From Geodermatophilus dictyosporus (GTDB taxonomy: Bacteria; Actinomycetota; Actinomycetes; Mycobacteriales; Geodermatophilaceae), in the NCBI RefSeq assembly GCF_900115505.1, contig NZ_FOWQ01000003.1, positions 558,001 through 622,000 of the forward strand: DNA of 64,000 bases. The letters run 5' to 3'. Both the position numbers and the translations under genes were made by a program. How positions within the stretch are numbered: the first letter of the stretch is position 1; each line of letters starts with the position of its first letter. The notes below the pieces were generated by a model, which saw only the letters and a program-made list of their open reading frames with translations, made no database searches and had not been told where the DNA came from. Shown here piece by piece: positions 18,995 through 28,900 of the stretch.

Positions 18995-20485
18995 GTGAGC
19001 CCGCAGCAGGCAGTCGCCGCCGTCGTCGTCCTCGCCGCGGGGCAGGGGACCCGGATGCGCTCGGCCACGCCGAAGGTCCTGCACGAGATCGGCGGGCGCA
19101 GCATGCTCGGCCACGTCCTGGCCGCGGCCGCGCCGCTGGGGGCAGCGGAGACGCTCGTGGTGGTCGGGGCCGGTCGCGAGGTGGTGGCCGAGCACCTGGC
19201 CGCGGTCGCGCCGGGGGCCCGGCCGGTCGTGCAGGACGAGCAGCGCGGCTCGGGGCACGCCGCCGCGGTGGCGCTGGCCGCCGTCCCCGACCTGGCGGGG
19301 CCGGTCCTGGTCGTCAACGGCGACGCCCCGCTGCTGCGGGAGCAGACGGTCACCGCACTGGTCGAGGCACACCGGGACGCCGGCGCGGCGCTCACCGTGC
19401 TCACCGCCCGGGTCGAGGACCCCACCGGCCTGGGCCGGATCGTGCGCGACGGCTCCGGCGCGGTCACCGGCATCGTCGAGGAGCGCGACGCCACCCCCGA
19501 GCAGCGGGCGATCACCGAGGTCAACGCCGGCGTCTACGTCGGGGACGCCGCCGCGTTCCGCGCCGCGCTGGCCCGGATCGGGCAGGACAACGACCAGGGC
19601 GAGCTGTACCTGACCGACGTCGTCGGCCTGCTCGTCGGCGACGGCGAGACGGTGGCCGGCGCCCCCGCGGAGGACCCCGACGACGTCCTGGGCTGCAACG
19701 ACCGCCGCGAGCTGGCCGCCCGCCGCCGCACCCTCAACGACCGCGTCCTCGACGACCTGATGCGCGCCGGCGTCACCGTCGTCGACCCGGCCACCACGTG
19801 GGTCGACGTCACCGCGACCGTCGCCGCCGACGCGCTGCTCGAGCCCGGCGTCCAGCTCCGCGGGACGACGTCGGTGGCCGCCGGCGCCGTCGTCGGGCCC
19901 GACTCCACGCTGGTCGACACCACGGTGGGCGAGGGCGCCAGCGTGGTCCGCTCGCACGCCCTGGGCGCGGTCGTCGGCCCGCAGGCCACGGTCGGCCCGT
20001 TCAGCTACCTGCGGCCGGGCACCGACCTCGCGCGGGGCGCCAAGGTGGGCGCGTTCGTGGAGACCAAGAACGCCCGCGTCGGCGAGGACTCCAAGGTGCC
20101 GCACCTGTCCTACGTGGGCGACGCCACCATCGGCCGCGGCGCCAACGTCGGGGCGGCCACCGTGTTCGTCAACTACGACGGCACGGCCAAGCACCACACG
20201 ACCGTCGGCGACCACGTGCGGATCGGCTCGGACACGATGCTCGTGGCACCGGTCACCGTCGGCGACGGCGCCTACACCGCGGCGGGGTCGGTGATCACCC
20301 AGGACGTCCCGCCGGGGGCCATGGGTGTGGCGCGGGCCGCGCAGCGCAATGTGGCAGGCTGGGTGCGCCGCCGCCGGCCGGGCTCCGCCGCCGCGCGCGC
20401 TGCCGAGGCGGCCACCGGACCAGGCGTCGGCGCCCAGGCCGACGACGCGGGCGGCGAGCGCCTGGCGGGACACCACGACCAGTAG
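18995..20485 (+). CDS. glmU: Bifunctional GlcNAc-1-P uridyltransferase / GlcN-1-P acetyltransferase
   Basis: GlmU makes UDP-GlcNAc, the precursor of peptidoglycan and surface sugars. The 496-residue product has the N-terminal pyrophosphorylase domain (LAAGQGTRMRSATPK, then EQRGSGHAAAV, VNGDAPLL, GELYLTDV) and a C-terminal left-handed beta helix with acetyltransferase residues (PFSYLRPGTDL, GAFVETKN, HLSYVGDATIG, FVNYDGTAKHHT). A charged Ala-rich tail of about 45 residues follows, as often in actinobacteria. The GTG is chosen because GGAGGAG lies just upstream. prs follows 14 bases later, probably in one operon. Confidence 0.97.
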   Translation: MSPQQAVAAVVVLAAGQGTRMRSATPKVLHEIGGRSMLGHVLAAAAPLGAAETLVVVGAGREVVAEHLAAVAPGARPVVQDEQRGSGHAAAVALAAVPDLAGPVLVVNGDAPLLREQTVTALVEAHRDAGAALTVLTARVEDPTGLGRIVRDGSGAVTGIVEERDATPEQRAITEVNAGVYVGDAAAFRAALARIGQDNDQGELYLTDVVGLLVGDGETVAGAPAEDPDDVLGCNDRRELAARRRTLNDRVLDDLMRAGVTVVDPATTWVDVTATVAADALLEPGVQLRGTTSVAAGAVVGPDSTLVDTTVGEGASVVRSHALGAVVGPQATVGPFSYLRPGTDLARGAKVGAFVETKNARVGEDSKVPHLSYVGDATIGRGANVGAATVFVNYDGTAKHHTTVGDHVRIGSDTMLVAPVTVGDGAYTAAGSVITQDVPPGAMGVARAAQRNVAGWVRRRRPGSAAARAAEAATGPGVGAQADDAGGERLAGHHDQ

Positions 20486-20499
20486 GGGCAGTTGAGCCG

Positions 20500-21480
20500 A
20501 TGAGCGCCATCCGGCAGACCACCAGCAAGAGCCTCATGCTCTTCTCCGGCCGGGCCTTCCCCGAGCTCGCCGCCGAGATCGCCGGCCACCTCGGCGTCAC
20601 CCCGACCCCGACCGCCGCCTACGAGTTCGCCAACGGCGAGCTGTTCGTCCGGTTCGAGGAGTCGGTCCGCGGGTCCGACGCGTTCATCGTCCAGAGCCAC
20701 GCCGCGCCGATCAACACCTGGCTCATGGAGCAGCTGCTCATGGTCGACGCCGCCAAGCGCGCGTCGGCCAAGCGGATCACCGTCGTCGTCCCGTTCTTCC
20801 CCTACGCCCGGCAGGACAAGAAGCACCGCGGCCGCGAGCCCATCTCCGCCCGCCTGGTCGCCGACATGTTCAAGACCGCCGGCGCCGACCGGCTGATGAC
20901 CGTCGACCTGCACACCGCGCAGATCCAGGGCTTCTTCGACGGCCCGGTCGACCACCTGTTCGCCCTCGACCTGCTCGTCGAGCACGTCAAGGACCGCTGG
21001 GGCGACCGCGACATCACGGTGGTCTCGCCGGACTCGGGCCGGGTGCGGGTGTCGGAGCGGTGGTCGGACAAGCTCGGCGGCACCCCGCTGGCCTTCATCC
21101 ACAAGACCCGCGACCCGCTCAAGCCCAACGAGGTCGTGGCCAACCGCGTCGTCGGCGAGGTCGAGGGCCGGGTGTGCATCCTGGTCGACGACATGATCGA
21201 CACCGGCGGCACGATCGTGAAGGCCGCCGAGACGCTGTTCGACGCCGGTGCCGCCGACGTCATCGTCTGCGCCACCCACGGCGTGCTCTCCGGCCCGGCG
21301 GTCGACCGGCTCAAGAACAGCCGGGTCAGCGAGGTCATCGTGACCAACACGCTGCCCATCGAGGCGTCCCGCCAGTTCGACAAGCTCACCGTCCTCTCCA
21401 TCGCCCCGCTGCTCGCCCGGGCGATCAAGGAGGTCTTCGAGGACGGCTCGGTCACCAGCCTCTTCGGCGGCGCCAGCTGA
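20500..21480 (+). CDS. prs: Ribose-phosphate pyrophosphokinase
   Basis: PRPP synthase transfers pyrophosphate from ATP to ribose-5-phosphate, feeding purine, pyrimidine, His, Trp and NAD synthesis. The 326-residue class I enzyme shows FANGELFVRFEESVRG, FPYARQDKKHRGREPISA (ATP loop), DLHTAQIQGFFD and the PRPP-binding loop VCILVDDMIDTGGT. The start is the ATG at 20500, where GGGGCAGTTGAG offers a weak ribosome-binding site. The glmU-prs-rplY-pth order is the standard actinobacterial cluster. Confidence 0.97.
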   Translation: MSAIRQTTSKSLMLFSGRAFPELAAEIAGHLGVTPTPTAAYEFANGELFVRFEESVRGSDAFIVQSHAAPINTWLMEQLLMVDAAKRASAKRITVVVPFFPYARQDKKHRGREPISARLVADMFKTAGADRLMTVDLHTAQIQGFFDGPVDHLFALDLLVEHVKDRWGDRDITVVSPDSGRVRVSERWSDKLGGTPLAFIHKTRDPLKPNEVVANRVVGEVEGRVCILVDDMIDTGGTIVKAAETLFDAGAADVIVCATHGVLSGPAVDRLKNSRVSEVIVTNTLPIEASRQFDKLTVLSIAPLLARAIKEVFEDGSVTSLFGGAS

Positions 21481-21639
21481 CGGTCCGCCGAGCGGGGCCC
21501 GCAGGGTCCCCCGAGGACGGGCGGGGAGGGCTCCGTGCCACGGGGGCACGGCACCTGGCCGCGGTCACCCGGCCGGAGGCCGGGTAGGATGGGGGAGCCC
21601 GGCGAGGGAGCGGTCCGCCCGACTCCGTGATCGACGTGC

Positions 21640-21707
21640 GTGTGCTCCTCGTGGGGTGTGCCGCGCGCGGCCGCCGGCACACCGGCCGATCCACCTGAGG
21701 AGCACAC
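21640..21707 (+). promoter_or_regulatory. Leader hairpin enclosing the rplY Shine-Dalgarno sequence
   Basis: GTGTGCTCCTC at 21640-21650 is an exact complement of GAGGAGCACAC at 21697-21707. The right arm contains the GAGGAG ribosome-binding site (21697-21702) of rplY, nine bases before its GTG. A second stem, GGTGTGCCG against CGGCACACC, lies inside. The geometry could hide the ribosome-binding site, as in autogenous ribosomal-protein leaders; that role is inferred. Confidence 0.55.
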
Positions 21708-21711
21708 CACC

Positions 21712-22416
21712 GTGGCTGACCACCGCCTCGTCGCCGAGGCCCGCACCGAGTTCGGCAAGGGCAGCGCCCGCCGGACCCGCCGCGCGGGCCGCATCCCCGC
21801 CGTCCTCTACGGGCACGGCCAGGACGTCGTCCACCTGTCGCTGCCGGCGCTGGAGTTCGCCGCCGTGCTGCGCAACGGCGGCAGCAACGCCCTGATCACC
21901 GTCGTCCTCGACGGCACCGAGCAGCTCGCGCTCACCAAGTCGGTGCAGCGCGACCCGCTGACCCGCGTGCACGAGCACGTCGACCTGCTCGTGGTCCGCC
22001 GCGGCGAGCGCGTGACCGTCGACGTCCCCGTCGTCGTCGTGGGCGAGCCCGCCGCCGAGACCCTGGTCAGCGTCGAGCTGAACACCGTCTCGGTCGAGGC
22101 GCCGGCCACCGCGATCCCCGAGTCCATCGAGGTCGACGTCACCGGGCGCGAGGCCGGCAACGGCGTCACCGCCGCCGAGCTGTCCGTGACCGGGGGCGCC
22201 ACCGTGCTCACCGACCCCGAGGCCCTGGTCGTCAACCTCATGGCCGCCCCGACCGCCGAGCAGCTCGACGCCGAGCTCACCGAGGCCGAGGCCGAGGCCG
22301 GCATCGAGCGCGAGGAGTCCGCGCCCGCCGCGGAGGGCGTCGGCGAGGGCGACGTCGTCCCCGAGCCGCTGGCGCAGGGCAGCGGCGAGTCGGTCGAGTC
22401 GACCGAGAACAGCTGA
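21712..22416 (+). CDS. rplY: 50S ribosomal protein L25/general stress protein Ctc
   Basis: bL25 binds 5S rRNA at the central protuberance. This is the long CTC form, 234 residues: an N-terminal L25 barrel ([24 protein letters not shown], read in two parts about residues 11-35), a C-terminal TL5-like domain ([12 protein letters not shown]..., about 95-190) and an acidic tail rich in Glu and Ala (about 190-234). The GTG start follows the GAGGAG in the right arm of the leader hairpin. A possible -10 TAGGAT lies at 21585-21590. The gene is followed by pth after eight bases, suggesting cotranscription. Confidence 0.95.
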   Translation: MADHRLVAEARTEFGKGSARRTRRAGRIPAVLYGHGQDVVHLSLPALEFAAVLRNGGSNALITVVLDGTEQLALTKSVQRDPLTRVHEHVDLLVVRRGERVTVDVPVVVVGEPAAETLVSVELNTVSVEAPATAIPESIEVDVTGREAGNGVTAAELSVTGGATVLTDPEALVVNLMAAPTAEQLDAELTEAEAEAGIEREESAPAAEGVGEGDVVPEPLAQGSGESVESTENS

Positions 22417-22424
22417 GGTCCCCG

Positions 22425-23072
22425 CTGACCGAGAGCACCACCCGCAGGGGCGCCGGCACCGCCGGCGCCCCTGCGGCGTCCGCTCCCTCCGAGGGGCCCT
22501 TCCTCGTCGTCGGCCTGGGCAACCCCGGCCCGGGCTACGCCGGCAACCGGCACAACGTCGGCGCGATGGTCCTCGACGAGCTCGCCGCCCGGGCCGGGGT
22601 GAAGCTGGCCCCCGGCAAGGGCGCGCGCGCCCGTGCGCTCTCGGGCGAGGGCCGGCTGGCCGGCCGCCGCGTCGTCCTCGCCCGGCCGACGACGTACATG
22701 AACGAGTCCGGCGGCCCCGTCCGCGGCCTGCTCGACTACCACAAGCTGCCGGCCACCGACCTCGTCGTCGTCCACGACGAGCTCGACGTCCCCTTCGCCG
22801 CGGTCCGGCTCAAGCGCGGCGGCGGCGAGGGTGGCCACAACGGCCTGCGCTCGATCAGCCGCGCCACCGGCACGAAGGACTACCTGCGGGTGCGGGTCGG
22901 CATCGGCCGCCCGCCCGGCCGCCAGGACCCGGCCGACTTCGTCCTCAAGGACTTCTCGGCCACCGAGCGCAAGGAGCTCGACCTGCTCGTCGCCGAGGCC
23001 GCCGACGCCGCCGAGGAGCTGGTCGCCCTCGGGCTGGAGGCGGCGCAGAACGTCGTGCACCCCCGCAGCTGA
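22425..23072 (+). CDS. pth: Peptidyl-tRNA hydrolase, probable CTG start
   Basis: Pth frees tRNA from peptidyl-tRNAs that drop off ribosomes. The core shows [57 protein letters not shown] and [12 protein letters not shown], with catalytic His in RHNVG. In this frame there is no ATG, GTG or TTG between the rplY stop and the conserved first strand. CTG at 22425 follows TGAGG by seven bases and gives LTEST..., the kind of start seen in relatives as MTEST. The product is then 215 residues with a 24-residue Ala/Thr-rich extension. A perfect 14-bp hairpin lies within that extension. Confidence 0.92.
   Translation: MTESTTRRGAGTAGAPAASAPSEGPFLVVGLGNPGPGYAGNRHNVGAMVLDELAARAGVKLAPGKGARARALSGEGRLAGRRVVLARPTTYMNESGGPVRGLLDYHKLPATDLVVVHDELDVPFAAVRLKRGGGEGGHNGLRSISRATGTKDYLRVRVGIGRPPGRQDPADFVLKDFSATERKELDLLVAEAADAAEELVALGLEAAQNVVHPRS
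22444..22474 (+). other. Perfect 14-bp hairpin in the pth start region
   Basis: GCAGGGGCGCCGGC (22444-22457) is an exact complement of 22461-22474, with loop ACC. It begins 28 bases after the rplY stop and lies inside pth codons if pth starts at the CTG. It could attenuate rplY read-through or slow translation of pth; only the structure is seen. Confidence 0.6.
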
Positions 23073-23258
23073 CCCGGTGGGACCGGACTTCTCCTTCGGG
23101 TGAAGCGTCACTCTCCGCATTGCCTCTCCCGTGACTCTCTGTGAATGTCCTTCCTGCGTCGTGGGGGACACGGCCGGTCTCGAGGCGGCGGGCAGGATGT
23201 GCGTTCCGTAGCAGAGCCCCCTGTGCGCACGCAGTGTGATGACGTGTGAGGGGGAGAC

Positions 23259-24776
23259 GTGCTGCTGGACCACCTGGGTGCAGGACGGGGGACGACGACG
23301 ACGGCGTCGGCGGTCGTGCCGGTGCCGCGCCCCGTGCCGGACACCGCGGCCGTGAGGCCCGGTGTCAGCCGCCCGACAGCCGCGCGCCGCTGGGCCGGCC
23401 GGTACGCCGCGGCGCTGGTCGCCGTCGAGGTGGCGGCCGCAGCCCTCACCTCGGTCGCCGTGCTCGTGGCCCGCTGGCCCGAGCTGACGGCCCGCTCACC
23501 GCTGGTCTGGGCAGCCTGCGTCCTCCCGCTGACGTGGCCGGTGCTGCTGCGGGGTGCCGGCGCGCACGACGAGCGCGTGTTCGGCACCGGCAGCGAGGAG
23601 TACCGCCGGGTCGCCCGGGCCGGCTTCCTGCTGCTGGCGCTGGCCAGCCTCGTCTCCTACGTCGGCCACCTCGAGCTCAGCCGCGCGTTGGTCCTCGTCG
23701 GCATCCCCGCTCTCACCGCCGTCACCCTGCTCGTCCGCCTCGGTGCCCGGTGGCAGCTGCGCCGGCTCCGGACGCTGGGGCGCTGCACGAAGCGGGTCGT
23801 CGTGGTCGGCCGTGGCGGTGCGGTGGCCGAGCTGACCACCCGCCTGCGCCGGGAACGCGCCGCCGGGCTCGAGGTCGTCGCCGCCTGCGTGACGCCGGAC
23901 AGCCGTGCGCGGGTGACCGACGCCCTCGGGGTGCCGGTCGGCGGCCTCGACGACGTCGCCGCGACCGCCGCCCGGCTCGGTGCCGACACCGTGGCGGTCA
24001 CCTCCGCCAGCGAGACCGCCGCGGAGTACCTGCGCCGGCTGTCCTGGCAGCTCGAGGGCACCGGGGTGGAGCTGCTCGTCGCACCCGGCCTCATCGAGGT
24101 GGCCGGACCCCGGCTGCACATCCGCCCGTTCGAGGGCCTCCCGCTGCTGTCGGTCGAGCAGCCCCGCTTCGAGGGGTGGCAGCGGGTGGTCAAGGGTGGC
24201 CTGGACCGGGTCGTCGCCGCGCTGGCGATCGTCCTCCTCGCCCCGGTGCTGCTGGCCATCGCCGCGGCCGTCAAGCTGACCAGCCCCGGGCCGCTGCTCT
24301 ACCGCCAGGAGCGGATCGGCGTGAACGGCCGGTCGTTCACGATGTACAAGTTCCGCAGCATGGTGGTCGACGCCGACCGGCAGGTCGACGCGCTGCGAAC
24401 GCAGAACATGTCCGACGGGCTGCTGTTCAAGATGCGGTCCGACCCGCGGGTCACCCCGGTCGGACGGCTCCTGCGTCGGCTCTCGCTGGACGAACTGCCA
24501 CAGCTGCTCAACGTCCTGGGCGGCACCATGTCGCTGGTCGGGCCGCGACCGCCGCTGCCGAGCGAGGTCGCCCGCTACGAGCCCCCGGTGCACCGCAGGC
24601 TGCTGGTCAAGCCCGGCCTGACCGGCCTCTGGCAGGTGTCCGGTCGCAGCGACCTGCCGTGGGAGGAGGCCGTGCGCCTGGATCTCCGCTACGTCGAGAA
24701 CTGGTCGCTGGCCATGGACCTGCTCATCCTGGTCAGGACCGCCCGCGCCGTCCTCAGCCGGTCCGGGGCCTACTGA
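23259..24776 (+). CDS. Polyprenyl glycosylphosphotransferase (WcaJ/CpsE type)
   Basis: This enzyme starts exopolysaccharide synthesis by moving a sugar-1-phosphate from a nucleotide sugar to undecaprenyl phosphate. The 505-residue product has four N-terminal membrane helices (about 45-160), a Rossmann-like middle (KRVVVVGRGGAVAEL) and the C-terminal catalytic domain from about residue 308: a membrane segment, then LTSPGPLLYRQERIGVNGRSF, MYKFRSM, SLDELPQLLNV, LVGPRPPLPSE and KPGLTGLWQVSGRS. The GTG is preceded by GAGGGGGAG. It opens the surface-polysaccharide locus. The donor sugar cannot be read from sequence. Confidence 0.93.
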   Translation: MLLDHLGAGRGTTTTASAVVPVPRPVPDTAAVRPGVSRPTAARRWAGRYAAALVAVEVAAAALTSVAVLVARWPELTARSPLVWAACVLPLTWPVLLRGAGAHDERVFGTGSEEYRRVARAGFLLLALASLVSYVGHLELSRALVLVGIPALTAVTLLVRLGARWQLRRLRTLGRCTKRVVVVGRGGAVAELTTRLRRERAAGLEVVAACVTPDSRARVTDALGVPVGGLDDVAATAARLGADTVAVTSASETAAEYLRRLSWQLEGTGVELLVAPGLIEVAGPRLHIRPFEGLPLLSVEQPRFEGWQRVVKGGLDRVVAALAIVLLAPVLLAIAAAVKLTSPGPLLYRQERIGVNGRSFTMYKFRSMVVDADRQVDALRTQNMSDGLLFKMRSDPRVTPVGRLLRRLSLDELPQLLNVLGGTMSLVGPRPPLPSEVARYEPPVHRRLLVKPGLTGLWQVSGRSDLPWEEAVRLDLRYVENWSLAMDLLILVRTARAVLSRSGAY

Positions 24777-25197
24777 CCCGTTCCGAGGTCATCGGGGTCC
24801 GCAGGCGCGCCGCCCCGCCGACGGCCCGGGACTCACGCGGGGCCGTCCGCCGCGTCCGTGAGCACGCGCTCCGACGTCGTGAGCGGGAGGTGGCGCGTGC
24901 CGCGCAGTCGGGCCGGCGCCCCGGCGGGTGTCCGCCGACGCTGCCGGCGCCACTGCCCGGCGACGACGGCGACGGTCACCGCCTCGCCGCCGCCGTCCGC
25001 CGCGGCTGCGACGCCAGCGCGCCGCTGCAGGCGCACGCCGGCACCCCCTCCGCGTACGAGCCGCAGCTCGTCCTGCACGTCGACCATGCCGGCGGTGAGC
25101 CGGCGCTGGTGGTCGGCGGCCGGCCCCCGCACGCTCCTGGCCCACCAGCCGTGTGCGGAGGCACCCTGCAGCGGTGCGGAAGGGGACGAGGAAGCCG
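24777..25197 (+). other. 421-base gap without a confident gene
   Basis: Two overlapping open frames have GC-rich third positions. One on the plus strand runs from just after the preceding stop and ends in a TGA overlapping the ATG at 25198, but lacks a good start (only GTG at 24890, with no spaced ribosome-binding site). The other, on the minus strand from ATG at 25084 to 24833, would encode 83 residues (MVDVQDELRLVRGGG...) without a visible ribosome-binding site. Neither resembles a family I know, and second-position composition does not separate them. Confidence 0.3.
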
Positions 25198-25848
25198 ATG
25201 AGCGGTCGCCGAGGCACGCCCGTGATCGGTGACGTGACCGTGCCCGGGCGGCGCACCCACCGACGCCGGGCGCGCGGACTCGCACCGGCCGCACTGCTGG
25301 CCGGTGCGGTGCTCGGCCTCGTGGGCGGCTGCGGCGACCCGGACCTGCTCGACCCGACGGAGGATCCGCTGGCCGCCGACCGCGAGCAGCTCGTCGACGA
25401 CATGACCGGCGCCCTGGCCTCGGCCGCTGACCAGCTCGGCGCCGGCGCGGCGCTGGGCACCCGGGTGGACACCTGGTGCTCCGCCGGTGAGGACACCTGG
25501 GAGTACACGGACGACCACCGGTCGACCTGTCAGCTCTCCCTCACCTCCGGACACCCGCTGAGCACCGGCGTCGGCGTCGGGGTGGACCACCTGCGCGAGT
25601 ACGGCCTGCCCGTGACCCAGGTGACCGGTGTGCGGCTCTACAGCGCCGAGGGCAACGGCAACTCCATCACCCTGTCGTTCCGGCCCGCCTCGACACCGGT
25701 CGACCCGGCGCGGTCGGGCTCCCCGGCGGGCTACTACACGGACACCGAGGGCTCGGACTGGCAGGACGGGTGGTCGGCGCAGAGCCCGTGGCACCCCTTC
25801 GTGATCGTCGCGTCCAGCGACGCGGTGCTCGGCGAGCAGCCCTGGTGA
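25198..25848 (+). CDS. Putative lipoprotein of the polysaccharide locus
   Basis: The 216-residue product has an Arg-rich start, a hydrophobic stretch (about 28-44) and a lipobox LVGGC with the lipidated Cys at residue 45. The mature part has a DPTEDPLAADREQLVDDM helix, then a mixed beta-rich region with two Cys (WCSAGED, STCQLSL) that could form a disulfide, and aromatic-rich C-terminal segments. The ATG has GGACGAGG just upstream. I recognise no family. It lies 421 bases after the initiating transferase and converges on the PKD-repeat gene, with a shared terminator between them. Confidence 0.75.
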   Translation: MSGRRGTPVIGDVTVPGRRTHRRRARGLAPAALLAGAVLGLVGGCGDPDLLDPTEDPLAADREQLVDDMTGALASAADQLGAGAALGTRVDTWCSAGEDTWEYTDDHRSTCQLSLTSGHPLSTGVGVGVDHLREYGLPVTQVTGVRLYSAEGNGNSITLSFRPASTPVDPARSGSPAGYYTDTEGSDWQDGWSAQSPWHPFVIVASSDAVLGEQPW

Positions 25849-25884
25849 GCGACCGGTGGCCCGCTGCGCCGCCGGCACGCACCA

Positions 25885-25918
25885 GGTCGCCGGGTGGGCC
25901 CCTGCCCACCCGGCGACC
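25885..25918. terminator. Convergent hairpin terminator
   Basis: GGTCGCCGGGTGGGC (25885-25899) pairs perfectly over 15 bases with 25904-25918 around loop CCCT, between two convergent genes. Confidence 0.8.
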
Positions 25919-25966
25919 CCGGAGCCGCGACCGGCCGGCCGCGCGTGGTACCTGCGCGCCCGCCGG

Positions 25967-28900
25967 TCAGGCGGCCGGGCGCAGGGCCACCAGCCACCCG
26001 CCGACGGCGGTCGCCTTCGGCAGGCGCCAGGTGGCGCTGCCGCTGGGCCCCGTGGCGGTCGTCGCGCGGGAGGCCAGCTCGGCGGCCTGGGCGCCGCTGC
26101 TCTCACCGAGCTCGGTCCACCCGCTCGGCGGCTCGATGCCGGCCGCCGAGCTGTCGAGACCGATGCCCCCGACCAGCAGCGCGCCCGGGGTGACGGTGGT
26201 GACCCCGGGGAGGGTCAGGCCGGTCGCGGTGAAGGTGCGGTCGACCCCGGTCACCGGCGCGGTGTCGAGGGGGGTGGTCCGGTCGACCCCGCGGAAGCTG
26301 CCCACGACGGCGTTCCACTTCTGGGCGGCCGACAGCCGCCAGGTGTAGGAGGCCGGCTCGGTGGCCGCGCTGGTCACCACGTGCGAGTAGACGAAGACCC
26401 GGGCCCCGCCACCGATGGACACCGGCCCGGTGAGCACCGGCGTCCAGCCGGCCGGTGCGCTGCCGACCGTGGGGGCGCTGTCCGTCGTGAACTGCGCGAT
26501 GAGGACGTCGCCGTCGGCGATCCCCGCCGGGCGGGGCACCGTCACGTCCGGCACCGCGGTCAGCGACACCGCCGTCGCCGAGGGGCCGGCCGTGACCGCT
26601 CCGCCGGCCGGCGGCGGGGTGTCCGGGCCCGTCACCGTGATGGTCGCGGTGGCCGGGCTGCTGGTGCCGGTGGCGTTGGTCGCGGTGAGGGTCACCGTGT
26701 AGGTGCCCGGCGTGGTGTAGGTGTGCGCCGGGTTCTGGCTGGTGGCGCGGGTCCCGTCCCCGAGGTCCCACGCCCAGGAGGTGGGCGTCCCGGTCGAGGT
26801 GTCGGCGAACTGCACCGCCAGCGGCGCCTGCCCGCCGGTCACCGAGGTGGTGAACGACGCGGTGGGGGCTCCCGGACCCGGCGGCGGTGCCGTGGGCCCG
26901 GACGCCGGCCGCAGCGCGCGCAGCCAGCCGCCCGAGGAGGTGCCCTTGCCCAGCGTCCAGGTCGCCGGCCCGCTCGCCCCGGTCTGGGACGGGGTGCGGT
27001 GCGCGAGCTCGGACACCTGGGCCCCCGAGCTCTCCCAGGCCTCGGTCCACCCGGTCGGCGGGGTCACCGCCGTCGCCGAGCTGTCCAGCCCGATCCCGCC
27101 GACCAGCAGCGCGCCGGCCGTCGTCGTGGTCACGCCGGGCACGGTGAGGCTGGCCGCGGTGTAGCCGGTCTGGACGGCGGTGCTCGCCGGGGAGTCGAAC
27201 GGGGCGGTCGTGTCCACGCCGCGGAACGCGGTCATCCCGGCGTTCCACTTCTGCGCGGCCGAGAGCTGCCAGGTCCACGACGCCGGCTCGCCGGCCGGGT
27301 CGCCGACCACGTGGGAGTAGGCGAACACGCGGGCGCCGCTGTGGATCGCGACCGGCGCCGTCAGCACCGGCGTCCAGCCGGCCGGGACGGTGGCCATGGC
27401 CGGGGCGCCGTTGGCGGTCACCTGGGCGACGAGCACGTCACCGGCGGCGACGCCCGCGGGCCGCGGGACGGTCACGGCGGTACCGGCGGTCGTGCCGACC
27501 GCGGTCGTCGACGCGCCCACCGAGATGCCCGCGGGCCGCGGCGGGGGAGGCGCCGTCACGGTCACCGTGGCGGTGGCCGGGGCGCTGGTCCCGACGTCGT
27601 TGGTGGCGGTCAGGCGGACCGTGTAGGTGCCCGGTGCGGTGTAGGTGTGCGCCACCTCCCGCGTGGTGGCGGTGCTGCCGTCGCCGAGGTCCCAGGCCCA
27701 GGAGGTGGGCCCGCCGGTCGAGGTGTCGGTGAACTGCACCGCCAGTGGCGCCTGGCCCTGGGTCACCGAGGTGGTGAAGGACGCCGTCGGGGGCGCGGGC
27801 CGCGGGCGCAGCGCACGGACCCAGCCGCCCGCGGCCGTGGCCCGGCTCAGGGTCCAGGTGAGGTCCCCGGTCGGGCCGGCCGCGGAGGTCTGGCGGGAGG
27901 CCATCTCCGACACCTGGCCGCCGTTGCTCTCCCAGGCCTCGGTCCACGCGGCGGGCGGGGTGACGCCGGCCGTGAGGTTGTCCAGGCCGAGACCGCCGAC
28001 GAGCAGGGCGCCGTCGGTGACGGTGGTCAGGCCGGGCACGGTGAGCCTGCTCGCCGCGTACGTGGTGTCGGTGGCGGTGCTCAGCGGGGTGTCGAAGGGC
28101 GCGGTGGGGTCGGCGCCGGCGAAGGCGGTCATCCCCGCACCCCACCGCTGGGCCGCCGACAGCGTCCACGTCGCGGTGGCCGGCTCGGTGGCCGGGTCGC
28201 CGACGACCCGGTAGTAGGCGAAGACCCGGGCGCCGCTGCCGAGGGCCAGCGGGCGGGGCAGCAGAGCCGTCCAGCCGCTGGGGACGGCGGCCATGGTGGG
28301 TGCGCCGTCCGCGGTGACCTGGGCGACCAGCACGGTCCCCGCGGTCACGCCCGCGGGCAGGGGGACGGCCACCTCCGTGCCGGCCGTCGTCCCGGCCGCG
28401 GTGGTCGACGCGCCCGCCGTGACGACGCCGCTCGCGGTCGCCGCGGCGGTCACCGTGACGGTGGCGGTGGCCGGCGTGCTCGAGCCGGTGGCGTTGGTGG
28501 CGACGAGGGTGACCGTGTACGTACCCGGGGCGGTGTAGGTGTGCGCCGGGTTCCGGGTCGTGGCGGTGGTGCCGTCGCCGAGGTCCCAGGCCCAGGAGGT
28601 CGGGGTGCCGGTCGAGGTGTCGGTGAACTGCACCGCCAGCGGTGCCTGCCCACCGGTCACCGAGGTGGTGAACGACGCGACGGGGGCCACCGGCGCCGCC
28701 GGCACGGCGGCGAGGTCGGCGTGCCAGTAGCGCTGGGAGGCCTTCTGGCTGGCCAGGACGACGATCCCGCTGGCCGCGGTCACGCTCTGCTTGGTGCCGG
28801 TGACGTCGTTCATGTTGGCCGAGGCGACGTCGCGGATCACCGGGGTGCCGCGCCCGGCGGCGAAGACCGGGTCGGCCATCGGTGCGGTCTTGTCGTAGAT

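Noticed and set aside
24833-25084. Minus-strand 83-residue open frame
   Set aside because: It has no ribosome-binding site, no recognisable motif, and composition no better than the opposing frame.
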